The notes beneath the pieces were generated by a model. The model was given only the letters and a program-made list of their open reading frames with translations. It was not told the DNA's origin and did not search any database. 34,455 bases of DNA, from positions 1 to 34,455 of the forward strand of contig JACWAH010000013.1 in the NCBI GenBank assembly GCA_014874365.1. The letters are read 5' to 3'. This DNA comes from Thermoplasmatales archaeon (GTDB lineage Archaea; Thermoplasmatota; Thermoplasmata; Thermoplasmatales; Thermoplasmataceae). The translations under genes and the position numbers were made by a program. This document shows, in pieces, positions 23,476 through 32,472 of the stretch; within the stretch, counting starts at the first letter, position 1, and every line of letters starts with the position of its first letter.

Positions 23476-25064
23476 TTTGTTCCACCAGTTTTCTCCAGGG
23501 CTTTTAGAACCAGGAATTCATGAACTCTGGATGGGTTCAGGGGCCTGGATTTGAATTCGCTATGGTACTGCGTGGCAATAAAGTTTTCCCTATCCCTGAG
23601 TTCGAGTATCTCCATTCTTATCCCTTCCCTGTCTTTTCCTGAAAAGTGCATTCCGGCTTTCTCGAACCGTTCAATGTATGCCGGGTTAACTTCATACCGG
23701 TGCCTGTGCCTTTCTGCTGCTTCAGTTCCTCCATATAACTTTCCCGCAATGCTGTTCTTTTCAAGCACAACAGGATAGCTTCCGAGACGCATGGTGCCTC
23801 CCAGGTTTGTTACTTCAAGCTGCTCGGGAAGGAGGGCTATGACCGGGTTTTTGGTTGAAGGGTCAAATTCAGTGCTGTTTGCGTTTTCCAGCCCCAGAAC
23901 ATTCCTTGCAAATTCAATCACCGCTGTTTGAAAACCAAGGCAGATTCCGAGATATGGGACATTATGCTCCCTGGCGTACCTGACTGCCTCAATTTTTCCC
24001 TCAACGCCTCTATAACCAAAACCTCCCGGAACGAGTATTCCGTCCAGATTGGAGAGTTGGGATTTATCCATCTTGAGATTATCCGAATTGATCCATTCAA
24101 GATCAACTTCTATTCCATGCTTGCCGGTGACATGGATAAATGCTTCCCTGTGGCTTATGTACGCATCTGTCAGATCAATGTATTTTCCCACAATCCCGAT
24201 CCGCACTGAGGATTTTGGATGGGTAATATTCCTGCGAAACTCTTCCCACTTATCCTTGAACTGGAGTCCGCTGAGATTCATCTTTGTGAAAATATAGTCC
24301 AGGACGCCCTGCTGCCTCATGATCTCAGGGAGCAGATAAGGATTTTTCACGTCGCTGACGCTTATTATTCCCTCTTCCGGCACATCAGTGAATAGTGAAA
24401 TCTTCTTTCTGGCATCGAGGGAGAGGTTGCCTTTCAACCTTGCAAATATCATGTCTGGCTGAATACCTATACTTCGCAGTGCAGACACGCTGTGCTGTGT
24501 TGGTTTTGTCTTTTGTTCCAAAGACGGCCCGATTTCAGGGACAAGTGTGACATGGCCAAAAAGGATGTGATCGCCATCCCTCTTCATCTCTCTCAAGGCT
24601 TCCAAAAAAGGCATTGATTCGATATCCCCTGCTGTACCACCAACTTCAATTAAGACAACGTCGGCTCCTGACTTCTTAGACACGCCCCTCAACCACTGTT
24701 TGATTTCGTTGGTGATATGAGGAATGATCTGGACTGTGCTGCCAAGATATTCCCCTTTCCTTTCCTTCTCTATTACATTCTTGTAGATCTTCCCGGTCGT
24801 GATGTTATTGTTTCCTGTAAGGTTAACATCGATGAATCTCTCATAATTTCCCAGGTCGAGGTCCACTTCACTGCCATCGTCCAGAACGAATACTTCTCCG
24901 TGCTGGTAAGGATTCATTGTGCCCGCATCAAAATTCAGGTATGGATCAATCTTCACTGCACTGATCTTGAGCCCCGAATTTACCAGAAGATGCGAAAGGC
25001 TGGAAGTAATGGTTCCCTTTCCGAGGCCAGAAATAACTCCCCCGGTTATGGCGATGAACTGCAT
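23472..25064 (-). CDS. pyrG: CTP synthase
   Basis: The enzyme makes CTP from UTP, ATP and glutamine. The synthetase domain starts [20 protein letters not shown] with the P-loop-like GLGKG, followed by [21 protein letters not shown]. The C-terminal class I glutaminase domain (from about residue 290) has the nucleophile in GICLGFQ and the His/Glu pair in QYHSEF, where many homologues have QFHPEF. At 530 residues it is full length. It heads a four-gene minus-strand operon with SCP2-like, DP2 and GPN GTPase. Confidence 0.97.
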   Translation of the reverse strand: MQFIAITGGVISGLGKGTITSSLSHLLVNSGLKISAVKIDPYLNFDAGTMNPYQHGEVFVLDDGSEVDLDLGNYERFIDVNLTGNNNITTGKIYKNVIEKERKGEYLGSTVQIIPHITNEIKQWLRGVSKKSGADVVLIEVGGTAGDIESMPFLEALREMKRDGDHILFGHVTLVPEIGPSLEQKTKPTQHSVSALRSIGIQPDMIFARLKGNLSLDARKKISLFTDVPEEGIISVSDVKNPYLLPEIMRQQGVLDYIFTKMNLSGLQFKDKWEEFRRNITHPKSSVRIGIVGKYIDLTDAYISHREAFIHVTGKHGIEVDLEWINSDNLKMDKSQLSNLDGILVPGGFGYRGVEGKIEAVRYAREHNVPYLGICLGFQTAVIEFARNVLGLENANSTEFDPSTKNPVIALLPEQLEVTNLGGTMRLGSYPVVLEKNSIAGKLYGGTEAAERHRHRYEVNPAYIERFEKAGMHFSGKDREGIRMEILELRDRENFIATQYHSEFKSRPLNPSRVHEFLVLKALEKTGGTK

Positions 25065-25079
25065 TCTGGATAAGCGTGA

Positions 25080-25094
25080 TTTATTTAATTAACC
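25080..25094 (-). promoter_or_regulatory. TATA-like box of the pyrG-polC operon
   Basis: The minus-strand sequence GGTTAATTAAATAAA lies 16-30 bases before the ATG at 25064, with no Shine-Dalgarno between, consistent with a leaderless start for the whole four-gene unit. Confidence 0.5.
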
Positions 25095-25115
25095 TTCTTC
25101 GGGGAAATATAGGGA

Positions 25116-26564
25116 CTATTTCCCTCCAGTATTCTCGAAGGGAACGCCATTTTCTCTTGAAATCGGTTGCCTTGCAAAAACAATGTTTTTCATCAGTGCT
25201 GTGAAGATCACCGATGTCGTGAGGAATACCAATCCTATCAGGTAAATATTGTTGAACGCTTGCGCCGTTGGGTATACCTGGTATCCATACGGACTGAGTG
25301 CTACGACACTGAACTTGGTTTCAACCACTCCTGCTATGGCAGCCGCAAATGCAGACCCAATATTCCTGAAAACAACGTTCATTCCAGTTGAAGCGCCAGT
25401 TTCCGCTCTTGGAGAAGAGACAATGAGGATATTTATAACGCCAACGAAAATGAACGACATTCCCACGCCGAGCAGAGTTACGTCTTCCAGCACGTCAGTG
25501 GTTGTCTCCCTGCTGTAATACAGGGCCAGGAAGGCGGCGAATAGCAAAACTGTCCCAATGAGAATCGCGGTTTTTGGGCCATATTTTTTTGTAACCTTTG
25601 CGGAAACCGGAGCAAACGCCATGGAAATCAGAGCCATGGGAAGCATAAGCAGCCCTGACGATACCACTGATAGACCGAAACCTAGAGGTACCGGATCCTG
25701 CAGCAGGGCAGGGACTGAATAGAAGAGGAAGAACATACCGGAAAGGGCGAACATTCCCGTAAAGTTGGAAAGGAACACGTTTCTGATTGCGAGCAGTTTC
25801 ATGCTTATGAAAGGCTGCTGTACTCTCAGCTCTACCAGTATGAAAAGCAGAATCAGGATTACAGACAGCGCAAATATTGTAAGGATCGATAAGGAATACC
25901 ACCCCCAGAATTGCCCTTCCGAAATGCCCAGAATTAAGAGCAAAACACCAGACGAGAGCAGGAAGACTCCTGGGTAATCCACCTTTTCGTCTTTCCTAAC
26001 CGAGGTATCTTTAAGGAATACAAAAGAGAAAACGGTAAGGCCAATGGCAACCGGAATCGCTGAGTGATAAGACCATTGCCAGCCATAATTCTGGGTAATC
26101 CAAGCGCCAAGTACCAGGCCGAGTGCCGCCCCTCCCATAAAAGTTGAACTGACAATTCCCTGAGCAAGTGGCAGTTCCTCCCTTGGAATCTGGTCATTCA
26201 ACAGGGCGAAAGCTACAGGAAACATACCCATGCCAAGACCCTGAACTGCCCTTACCGCAATGAACTGCGGCAAAGTCTGGGCGAACCCGCCAAAGGCCAC
26301 GGATATTGTATAAACCAGTGCAAGGATTACGAATATCCTTTTCTTTCCGTAAATATCAGCGACACGTCCAAATATTGCAGCGGATATTGTTCCTGAAATA
26401 ACATACGCGGTGATTATCCACGACAGATAATCATAATTTGTATTGAAATCGTGCTGTAGAATCGGGATTGCTGGAATAACCATGGTTTCCACATACATTA
26501 TGAGGATCCCCATGAAAGCCATAATCCCTATTGTAATGCCAGCATGTCTTGAGTATAAAAACAT
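25116..26564 (-). CDS. MFS transporter, DHA2-like drug exporter
   Basis: The 482-residue protein has about 14 membrane segments, the number typical of the EmrB/QacA (DHA2) branch of the major facilitator superfamily. Motif A appears as GRVADIYGKKR in the loop after the second helix, preceded by LSWIITAYVISGTISAAIFG, and RAVQGLGMGMFPVAF matches the family's fourth-helix region. Members export toxic organic compounds using the proton gradient, which would be large in an acidophile. It is a single gene. Directly upstream is an operator-like inverted repeat between the TATA-like box and the ATG, so repression lifted by a ligand is plausible. The substrate is unknown. Confidence 0.92.
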   Translation of the reverse strand: MFLYSRHAGITIGIMAFMGILIMYVETMVIPAIPILQHDFNTNYDYLSWIITAYVISGTISAAIFGRVADIYGKKRIFVILALVYTISVAFGGFAQTLPQFIAVRAVQGLGMGMFPVAFALLNDQIPREELPLAQGIVSSTFMGGAALGLVLGAWITQNYGWQWSYHSAIPVAIGLTVFSFVFLKDTSVRKDEKVDYPGVFLLSSGVLLLILGISEGQFWGWYSLSILTIFALSVILILLFILVELRVQQPFISMKLLAIRNVFLSNFTGMFALSGMFFLFYSVPALLQDPVPLGFGLSVVSSGLLMLPMALISMAFAPVSAKVTKKYGPKTAILIGTVLLFAAFLALYYSRETTTDVLEDVTLLGVGMSFIFVGVINILIVSSPRAETGASTGMNVVFRNIGSAFAAAIAGVVETKFSVVALSPYGYQVYPTAQAFNNIYLIGLVFLTTSVIFTALMKNIVFARQPISRENGVPFENTGGK

Positions 26565-26565
26565 T

Positions 26566-26598
26566 ATATCGAAAAACCGATATCGAATGAATATATGA
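26566..26598 (-). promoter_or_regulatory. MFS promoter with operator-like inverted repeat
   Basis: ATATCG (26566-26571) and CGATAT (26578-26583) form an inverted repeat with a six-base spacer. The right arm extends into the self-palindrome CGATATCG (26578-26585). A TATA-like ATATAT lies at 26591-26596, about 30 bases from the ATG at 26564. The repeat thus covers the expected transcription start, a position where a bound repressor would block initiation. No regulator gene is adjacent. Confidence 0.5.
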
Positions 26599-26647
26599 AC
26601 GTTCTGTAGGTGACTATTGATTAATAATCATTATTGATTCAGTCAGC

Positions 26648-27520
26648 TTAATCGCCGGCGGGGATTTTTATAGGAATCAACTCACCCTCTTTATACCGCA
26701 GAAATGCCGAAATTCCCATGGAGAGAACCATAAGCGCACCTCCAGCAATAGTAAAGATCGAAAGGACTTCATTTCCAATCACAACGGACGCTATTGCAGC
26801 AAACACTGGTTCCGCGACAAATATTATTCCTGCGAATCCAGGATCGATATACCTCAGTGCCATGTTCTGCGCATACATGGCAAAGGAACCCGCAAGAATA
26901 GCAGTAAATATGAGATTGAAGACCAGCGTGTAATTCCACCGGAGGAATTCCCCCGGATAAGCTGGAATCGCAGCGAAAGAGAATACTGAAACAAAAAGGA
27001 GCGTGTAAAACGTGAACGGCCAGATATCCGTTTTAGAAGAGTACTTGGAAACATAGACGATCTGCAACGCAAATGCGATTGCACAGATCACCGTGAGAAT
27101 GTTGCCAACCTGTATGTTCAGCTGGTTGAGAGCAAATGCCGACATTATAATCAGGCCTGCAAGTGAAAGGAAAGACAATCCAAAGTCCCATTTCTTAACT
27201 GTAACCTTGAGGTAAACAACAGAAAAGAAAGGTATCAAAATAACATAGAGGCCAGTTATTATTCCTGAATCCGCAGCAGTTGTGAATACCAAGCCAACTG
27301 TCTGGAAGAAATATCCCAGGAAAAGGAGTAGGCCAGAAGAGAATCCGGTAACAAGGTTCCATCTTCTTTTGAGTCTGCCCGATCTAATGGCAAGCGGAAG
27401 CAATAAGATGGCTGAAATGAGGAATCTCAAAGCAAGGAAGATGACAGGTGTCGTAAAGTTCATTGACTGCTTTACAAGAGGGAAAGTTATCCCCCAGAAC
27501 AACGTAACCAGCAGGAGCAT
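26648..27520 (-). CDS. EamA/DMT-family transporter
   Basis: The 290-residue protein has the ten-helix, two-repeat layout of drug/metabolite transporters: TLFWGITFPLVKQSM opens the first EamA repeat, and the second repeat ends with VAEPVFAAIASVVIGNEVLS followed by a last helix and a short basic tail. These carry small metabolites or amines; the substrate cannot be predicted. The ATG at 27520 is 20 bases after the geranylgeranyl reductase stop, so it is probably co-transcribed with it. Six codons upstream of this ATG are also open and family-like (KVPFIL) but have no start codon. Confidence 0.9.
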   Translation of the reverse strand: MLLLVTLFWGITFPLVKQSMNFTTPVIFLALRFLISAILLLPLAIRSGRLKRRWNLVTGFSSGLLLFLGYFFQTVGLVFTTAADSGIITGLYVILIPFFSVVYLKVTVKKWDFGLSFLSLAGLIIMSAFALNQLNIQVGNILTVICAIAFALQIVYVSKYSSKTDIWPFTFYTLLFVSVFSFAAIPAYPGEFLRWNYTLVFNLIFTAILAGSFAMYAQNMALRYIDPGFAGIIFVAEPVFAAIASVVIGNEVLSIFTIAGGALMVLSMGISAFLRYKEGELIPIKIPAGD

Positions 27521-27540
27521 CAGAATGAAGGGTACCTTGT

Positions 27541-28677
27541 TTATTTCCTTACCAGGAGATATTTCAGGATCTCCGGGTTCTTTGCTATTACTGATAAAAC
27601 CACCTTCGAAGGATAATCGATGTCTCCGACCCTATTTATGACTGAGGTGACTTCAGGTCGGGAAATCACTCTATACAGGCGTTCAAAAGTGTTGTCCGAA
27701 AGAGATGCGAAAAGTTTCTGAACGAGTCCGTCAAACCACAGTTCCAGACCAAGCTTCCTTTTCCATTTCCTCTGGTACTGTGAGAGCGTTCTTCTGTTTA
27801 CTGACTCATTCTCAAGAGCACTGGAGATCACCTGTGATCCGCACTGGGAAGAGATTATTCCCGTATAAATTCCACCGCCACTCAGCGGTTTCACGATGCC
27901 GGCAGCGTCTCCCACCAGGATAGACCGGTCACTGTAAGTTCTCTTTAGGTACGATATCGGAATTGCGCCTCCATTTATTCCCAGAATCCTGTCTTTTCCA
28001 AACCTGGAATTAAGGTTGTTGAAAAAATTCCTGGCTGTTGGATATAGCGATCCAGTCCCAATCTTCGTGAGGGGGCCTGCCGGCGTAGCCCATCCAAAAA
28101 ATCCCCCGGATGTTTTTGATCCAAGATATACGTCAACGCTTTCCTGATCCTGCATCTCATAAGCGGCATCCACTTGATACGCAGATACAATCCTTTTAGG
28201 CCTGAATCCATAAATGTCCTTCCTTACTCTGCTATTGACACCATCAGCACCGACTATGACTTTTGCCTTCTCCTCAACGAGTTTTCCTGCCTTCCTGTAT
28301 TTTACCTCGGTATAGTCAGCATGCTCCTTTACGCTTATTGCCCTGGAATCAATGCACAGGTCAGTTCCGGCGTCTATAGCCATTCTGGAAACGTCTTTAT
28401 CAAATTGTTCCCTGTCCATTACTATGGTTTTTTCTGACTTGCTTACGTGGGTTATCTCCCCACCCGGGAAATGAATGTTGGCGCCACTCACTTTATTCAC
28501 TCCCGCCTTAGTGTGCACAAGCTTCATCACTCTCTCAGAAACCAGGCCAGTACATTCCACAGGCCTTCCGACTTCTTTGTGTTCCTCAAGAAGAAGGACG
28601 TCAAAACCATGCCTGGAGAGATCATAGCCCATGTAGGAACCGGAAGGTCCGGCGCCAACTACTATGACATCTCTCAT
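27541..28677 (-). CDS. Geranylgeranyl reductase (archaeal lipid saturation)
   Basis: The enzyme reduces the double bonds of geranylgeranyl chains in ether lipid precursors, making the saturated phytanyl and biphytanyl chains of the membrane. The N-terminal FAD-binding Rossmann motif is VVGAGPSGSYMGYDL, followed by the family's EEHKEVGRPVECTGLVS, a cysteine-containing stretch conserved in this group. VGDAAGIVKPLSGGGIYTGI is the second FAD motif. At 378 residues it is of normal length. A TATA-like GTTTTTATC is about 25-30 bases upstream of the ATG. It shares a short intergenic region with the divergent deoxyhypusine synthase. Confidence 0.95.
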   Translation of the reverse strand: MRDVIVVGAGPSGSYMGYDLSRHGFDVLLLEEHKEVGRPVECTGLVSERVMKLVHTKAGVNKVSGANIHFPGGEITHVSKSEKTIVMDREQFDKDVSRMAIDAGTDLCIDSRAISVKEHADYTEVKYRKAGKLVEEKAKVIVGADGVNSRVRKDIYGFRPKRIVSAYQVDAAYEMQDQESVDVYLGSKTSGGFFGWATPAGPLTKIGTGSLYPTARNFFNNLNSRFGKDRILGINGGAIPISYLKRTYSDRSILVGDAAGIVKPLSGGGIYTGIISSQCGSQVISSALENESVNRRTLSQYQRKWKRKLGLELWFDGLVQKLFASLSDNTFERLYRVISRPEVTSVINRVGDIDYPSKVVLSVIAKNPEILKYLLVRK

Positions 28678-28796
28678 TATGGAAGATTCAAGATGCCGAT
28701 AAAAACTTGACTAAATGTTGGACTGGAACCCGCAAAACATGAAAGGTTTCCAAGGCAAACAAAGAAAACCTAATAGCATTCTCTAAATCTGGAATC

Positions 28797-29729
28797 ATGA
28801 ACAGAAAGGATCTTCTCCAGAGAAAAGTGAATGACTTTCATGTCAACGGAAAAACCACTCTCAAGGAGCTGGTGGATTCTTTTGGTGAGTCCGGCGGGTT
28901 TTCCACTGAGAAGGTTTACAGCGGGACCAAGATCCTTTCCGAGATGTTTTCCGAAACAAACACAACTTTCCTCTCATTCCCTGCCGACATAATATCTACC
29001 GGCTTAAGAGGAGTTATCTCAGATATTATCTCGAAAGGGCTCGTAGATGTCGTTATCACAACATGCGGAACACTGGATCACGACATAGCAAGGGCCTATG
29101 GTGCTTATTACTGCGGAGAGTTTTCCATGAGCGACATAATGCTGAGGGAACAGGGAATCAACAGATTAGGAAACGTTCTTGTTCCCGACGAAAGCTATGG
29201 AACCCTCATCGAGAATAACGTGCAACCGTTCCTGGAAGAGAAATACAGAGAGAAAAAAGAGTGGGCTCCCGTAGACCTTATAATGGATTTCGGAAAGACC
29301 ATGAAAGATACATCGTCAATACTGCATCAGGCTTCCGCAAAGAACATCCCAATTTTCGTGCCGGGAATCACGGACGGATCATTTGGTGCCCAGCTATGGT
29401 CTTTCTATGAAACGCACAGGGATTTTAAGATCAATATTCTGGAAGATGAGCACAGGCTTGCCGATATCATCTACGATTCAAAGAAATCTGGGGCACTCAT
29501 GATTGGAGGAGGGATATCTAAACATCATACAATATGGTGGAACCAATTCAGGAACGGGTTGGATTCTGCCGTTTACCTGACTACAGCACAGGAATACGAT
29601 GGTTCCCTGTCCGGTGCCAAACTTGAAGAAGCCATTTCATGGGGGAAACTCAAGCCAAAAGCCAGGTTCGTTAACATAACCGGTGAGGCAACTGTAATCC
29701 TGCCAATCCTTGTAGGCGGATTTCTTTGA
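28797..29729 (+). CDS. dys: Deoxyhypusine synthase
   Basis: The enzyme transfers the aminobutyl group of spermidine to a lysine of translation factor aIF5A, the first step of hypusine formation. The NAD-binding region includes VVITTCGTLDHDIARAYG and VPGITDGSFG. The catalytic lysine is in SWGKLKP (K284), after EYDGSLSGAKLEEAI. At 310 residues it has normal archaeal length. The ATG at 28797 fits the family start. It is a single gene, divergent from geranylgeranyl reductase. Confidence 0.96.
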   Translation: MNRKDLLQRKVNDFHVNGKTTLKELVDSFGESGGFSTEKVYSGTKILSEMFSETNTTFLSFPADIISTGLRGVISDIISKGLVDVVITTCGTLDHDIARAYGAYYCGEFSMSDIMLREQGINRLGNVLVPDESYGTLIENNVQPFLEEKYREKKEWAPVDLIMDFGKTMKDTSSILHQASAKNIPIFVPGITDGSFGAQLWSFYETHRDFKINILEDEHRLADIIYDSKKSGALMIGGGISKHHTIWWNQFRNGLDSAVYLTTAQEYDGSLSGAKLEEAISWGKLKPKARFVNITGEATVILPILVGGFL

Positions 29730-29740
29730 CTCAAAAGGTC

Positions 29741-30037
29741 TCAGATGAAATTCAGCCATAGCATTACCGGGTCGTCCTTTCCCTCCAGTTTAGTGGAAGT
29801 TTCTCCAAAGCTGCTTCTCGTAACGAACCTTGAGAAGAAAACCCGGTCGTCAATTAGAGTGCCGTACATTACGTGCTCCACTTCTTCACCGTTTGGCTTA
29901 TGTGAATTTGCCTCCGGGAAATCAGGGGTAAAACGCAGCGTAACTTCGTTACCATTAACAATCAACGTATAAGAGTAATTGGAACCCGCAAGTTCCTTCA
30001 GCTTAGCTAATCCTGTGGAAGGCAGATCCGGCTGCAC
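29741..30037 (-). CDS. Hypothetical protein, 98 residues
   Basis: The family is not recognised. The protein is mostly beta-like strands (YSYTLIVNGNEVTLRF, MYGTLIDDRVFFSRFV) and a hydrophobic end (VMLWLNFI), without cysteines, signal or membrane segments. A GTG at 30037 is the likely start, because a TATA-like box lies about 20-28 bases upstream and no in-frame ATG is available. It converges with deoxyhypusine synthase 11 bases apart and diverges from the cyclodeaminase-family gene. Confidence 0.6.
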   Translation of the reverse strand: MQPDLPSTGLAKLKELAGSNYSYTLIVNGNEVTLRFTPDFPEANSHKPNGEEVEHVMYGTLIDDRVFFSRFVTRSSFGETSTKLEGKDDPVMLWLNFI

Positions 30038-30053
30038 ATTTCTGTTATTCAGG

Positions 30054-30066
30054 ATCTATATTTATC
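30054..30066 (-). promoter_or_regulatory. TATA-like box for the 98-residue hypothetical gene
   Basis: The minus-strand AAGATAAATATAG spans 30054-30066, some 20-28 bases before GTG 30037. The same AT-rich core could serve divergent transcription toward the cyclodeaminase-family gene. Confidence 0.4.
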
Positions 30067-30198
30067 TTTGACTGACCTGGCAGGCCAAAATTTACCATCT
30101 CCATCCCGTTGATGGCTTATTCCAGTATTGGAATTGCTGTGATTTCTAATGAAGATATGGAGTGGAAGTCTTTATCTGAAACCATATTCTGCAGAAAC

Positions 30199-31119
30199 AT
30201 GCACTTTATCAGCGAGCGCGAAGTGAGGGAAAACCTGCAATATGGGGAGCTGGTTTCTGAACTGGAAAAGGCCTTTCTTAAGGTTGCAAAGAACGAAGTT
30301 TCATTTTATCCCCGGATAAGGGCTTCAAATGGTGGCATTACTATGAACATGCTGCCTTCCATTTTTCCAGACCATGGGGTAGCTGGGCTGAAGGTATACC
30401 TCAATAACGGAAAATCAACTAATTTCCAGTATCTGCTTTTTGACACATCCCGCCCATCACCAATAGCACTCATGGAAGCGAATTATCTCGGGCAGATAAG
30501 GACTGGCGCTTTATCCGCGCTGGCCACAAAGTTACTTTTCCATTCTGGAAAGATGAAACTCCTCATCGTGGGGAGCGGTTTCCAGGCAGAATCACAGCTA
30601 CTGGCGCATCATGGAATCTTTGAGCCTGAGGAGATATCAGTATTTTCAAGAAACAGGGATCATGCCTATACGTTTTCCAGGAAAATGGCAGGAATTACCG
30701 GGAAGGAAATAAAAGTGGAAGAAGATCTCGGGAAAGCAATAGAGAATTCCAATGTCATATGTTCTGCTACGAGTGCAAAAGAGCCAATTTTTAAGGCAGG
30801 TATGTTTCCGGACCAGTTCCACCTGAATCTGGTAGGATCGAACATATTGAGCAGGAGCGAGGCCGAATCCACAGTGTTCAAATCTGCGGATGATGTGTTC
30901 GTGGAAGATTTGGATCAGGCCAAACTGGAAAGTGCAGAAATAATCAACATTCTAAAAGAATCTCCGGGATTCAGAATTAACGAATTCAAGGAACTGGTAG
31001 AAAATCCCGGCAAGTACTCTTCGAGCCGGAAGACTGTCTTCAAATCTATGGGCAACGGGATAGAGGATCTGGTCGCAGCCAGCATTGTATGCCGGAACCT
31101 CGGTATTACTTCAGGCTAG
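30199..31119 (+). CDS. Ornithine cyclodeaminase / mu-crystallin family enzyme
   Basis: Members are NAD(P)-dependent enzymes such as ornithine cyclodeaminase, alanine dehydrogenase of archaea and related imine reductases; the substrate cannot be assigned here. The substrate-side region (YPRIRASNGGITMNMLPS) is followed by LGQIRTGALSALATKLL and a Rossmann motif LLIVGSGFQAESQL, then VICSATSAKEPIF and HLNLVGSN. An open extension reaches TTG 30109, but the family normally starts with a strand and helix like MHFISEREVRENL, and a TATA-like CTTTATCT lies about 25 bases before ATG 30199. That start gives 306 residues. It overlaps the convergent glycosyltransferase by 9 bases. Confidence 0.88.
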   Translation: MHFISEREVRENLQYGELVSELEKAFLKVAKNEVSFYPRIRASNGGITMNMLPSIFPDHGVAGLKVYLNNGKSTNFQYLLFDTSRPSPIALMEANYLGQIRTGALSALATKLLFHSGKMKLLIVGSGFQAESQLLAHHGIFEPEEISVFSRNRDHAYTFSRKMAGITGKEIKVEEDLGKAIENSNVICSATSAKEPIFKAGMFPDQFHLNLVGSNILSRSEAESTVFKSADDVFVEDLDQAKLESAEIINILKESPGFRINEFKELVENPGKYSSSRKTVFKSMGNGIEDLVAASIVCRNLGITSG

Positions 31120-32310
31120 CTTTTCGTAAATTTCTAGGAGTTTGTCTACGTGGTTTTCCACCGAATATCCTGAAGCTGTTGTCCCTGGGTCCAGATCTGT
31201 TCTGGAAAGCAGTAAGTCTACCAGTTCCGGAATTTCGTCTTCCTCGGTATATGCCCCCCCTGATCTACCATGGGCTATGTATTCATACTGTGAGGAATTC
31301 CTGGGAACAATGATCGGTGTTCCTGCCGCCATGGCCTCCACATCAACAGCGCTTTGATTCTCAAACAATGAAGGGTTAATGAAAACGTTAGCAGCCCTAT
31401 AGTAAAGGGGTTTTTGTTCTTCAGGTATGAACCCCTTAAATTCTACTTTCGCTTTTATTTTCTCCGAGAAATTCTTCAGCTCTGGCAGATGGGGGCCACT
31501 GCCACAAATAATGACAGAAAATCCCCTTTCCGACAGCTTCTTAGTCAGTCTTACTAGAACTTCAAGATTCTTTTCTGCTCCAATCCTGCCCATGTAAAGA
31601 ATAATTTTAGAAGATTTATGGATTCCAATTGCACTTCTTGCCTCATCCCGGGAAGGCAGATTCTTGAAGGCGGTCAGGTCTATTCCGTTGTCCTGCCTGA
31701 CCACGTTATTGAAACCCAGATTTTCCAGGATTGACTTTGTAAATTCGGACGGTGCAACCACGAATTTGAACTTCCTGTAAAACTTCACCAGGTAAAGGTT
31801 AAACGCCTCGGAAATCTTGGAAGACAGTCTGACTCCAAGATGGGTGTATTTTGCAAGTGCGACCGGGTCATTTATGAAAGTATGGAATGTCGCCAGAGGA
31901 TTTAACGAGATTCTGGTGGAAACCTTGCTCGCCAGATTGCCCATGGCTATTGGCGTATGAGAATGGATTATATCTGGATCAAATTTCATTGCAGCTTTAT
32001 ACGAAAAACGGGTGCTAATCGGTATTTTGTATTGTGGATACAGGGGAAAAGGCAGCCCCATCTGCCTTACCGTCTGAAAGCCATCAAAGTATTCCACTCC
32101 TGTCGAATTACCGGAGGCAAATACCCTGACTTCGAAACCTCTTTTCGAGAGTTCTGAAGCAACCTCTTTCACACGATAGGACACACCATCTACATTGGGA
32201 TGAAATGAATCAGTAAAAAGGGCAATTTTGCTTTTTCTCAACAAGAGGTTAAAACAGGAAAATATTTTATCATTTAGGTAAAGCAGGAATTTCCATCCGG
32301 GAACCGGCAT
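31111..32310 (-). CDS. Glycosyltransferase family 4 (GT-B fold)
   Basis: The 399-residue enzyme probably adds a sugar to a lipid or surface glycan on the cytoplasmic face. The N-terminal domain starts KIALFTDSFHPNVDGVSYRV (about residues 27-46), a typical GT4 opening. The C-terminal donor-binding domain has ILYMGRIGAEKNLEVLV, then VIICGSGPHLPEL, then VFINPSLFENQSAVDVEAMA, which contains the EX7E-type acidic motif. A hydrophobic stretch of about 25 residues precedes the first domain and may tether it to the membrane. Lipid mannosyl or glucosyl transferases of this shape are common. A TATA-like box is 21-30 bases upstream. Confidence 0.92.
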   Translation of the reverse strand: MPVPGWKFLLYLNDKIFSCFNLLLRKSKIALFTDSFHPNVDGVSYRVKEVASELSKRGFEVRVFASGNSTGVEYFDGFQTVRQMGLPFPLYPQYKIPISTRFSYKAAMKFDPDIIHSHTPIAMGNLASKVSTRISLNPLATFHTFINDPVALAKYTHLGVRLSSKISEAFNLYLVKFYRKFKFVVAPSEFTKSILENLGFNNVVRQDNGIDLTAFKNLPSRDEARSAIGIHKSSKIILYMGRIGAEKNLEVLVRLTKKLSERGFSVIICGSGPHLPELKNFSEKIKAKVEFKGFIPEEQKPLYYRAANVFINPSLFENQSAVDVEAMAAGTPIIVPRNSSQYEYIAHGRSGGAYTEEDEIPELVDLLLSRTDLDPGTTASGYSVENHVDKLLEIYEKLA

Positions 32311-32330
32311 TATAATTTTACCCGGTTATT

Positions 32331-32340
32331 GAATATATTA
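32331..32340 (-). promoter_or_regulatory. TATA-like box of the GT4 gene
   Basis: The minus-strand TAATATATTC is centred about 26 bases before ATG 32310, with no Shine-Dalgarno in between. Confidence 0.5.
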
Positions 32341-32438
32341 TGTTCGTGGATATATTAGAATCGACAGGAATCCTGTATAGACATAAATCCGGATTAATTT
32401 CAAAAAATGTAACGTTTATCTCATGTTTCCGTCGATTA

Positions 32439-32449
32439 GCATATATATC
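32439..32449 (+). promoter_or_regulatory. TATA-like box of the sedolisin gene
   Basis: GCATATATATC lies about 29 bases before ATG 32473. Two other ATGs in between (for example 32453) are out of frame. Confidence 0.5.
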
Positions 32450-32472
32450 CCCATGAGCATGGTTTTGGTCAA

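Noticed and set aside
30109-30198. Longer N-terminus for the cyclodeaminase-family enzyme
   Set aside because: The 30 extra residues do not resemble the family start, and a TATA-like box sits at the right distance before ATG 30199.
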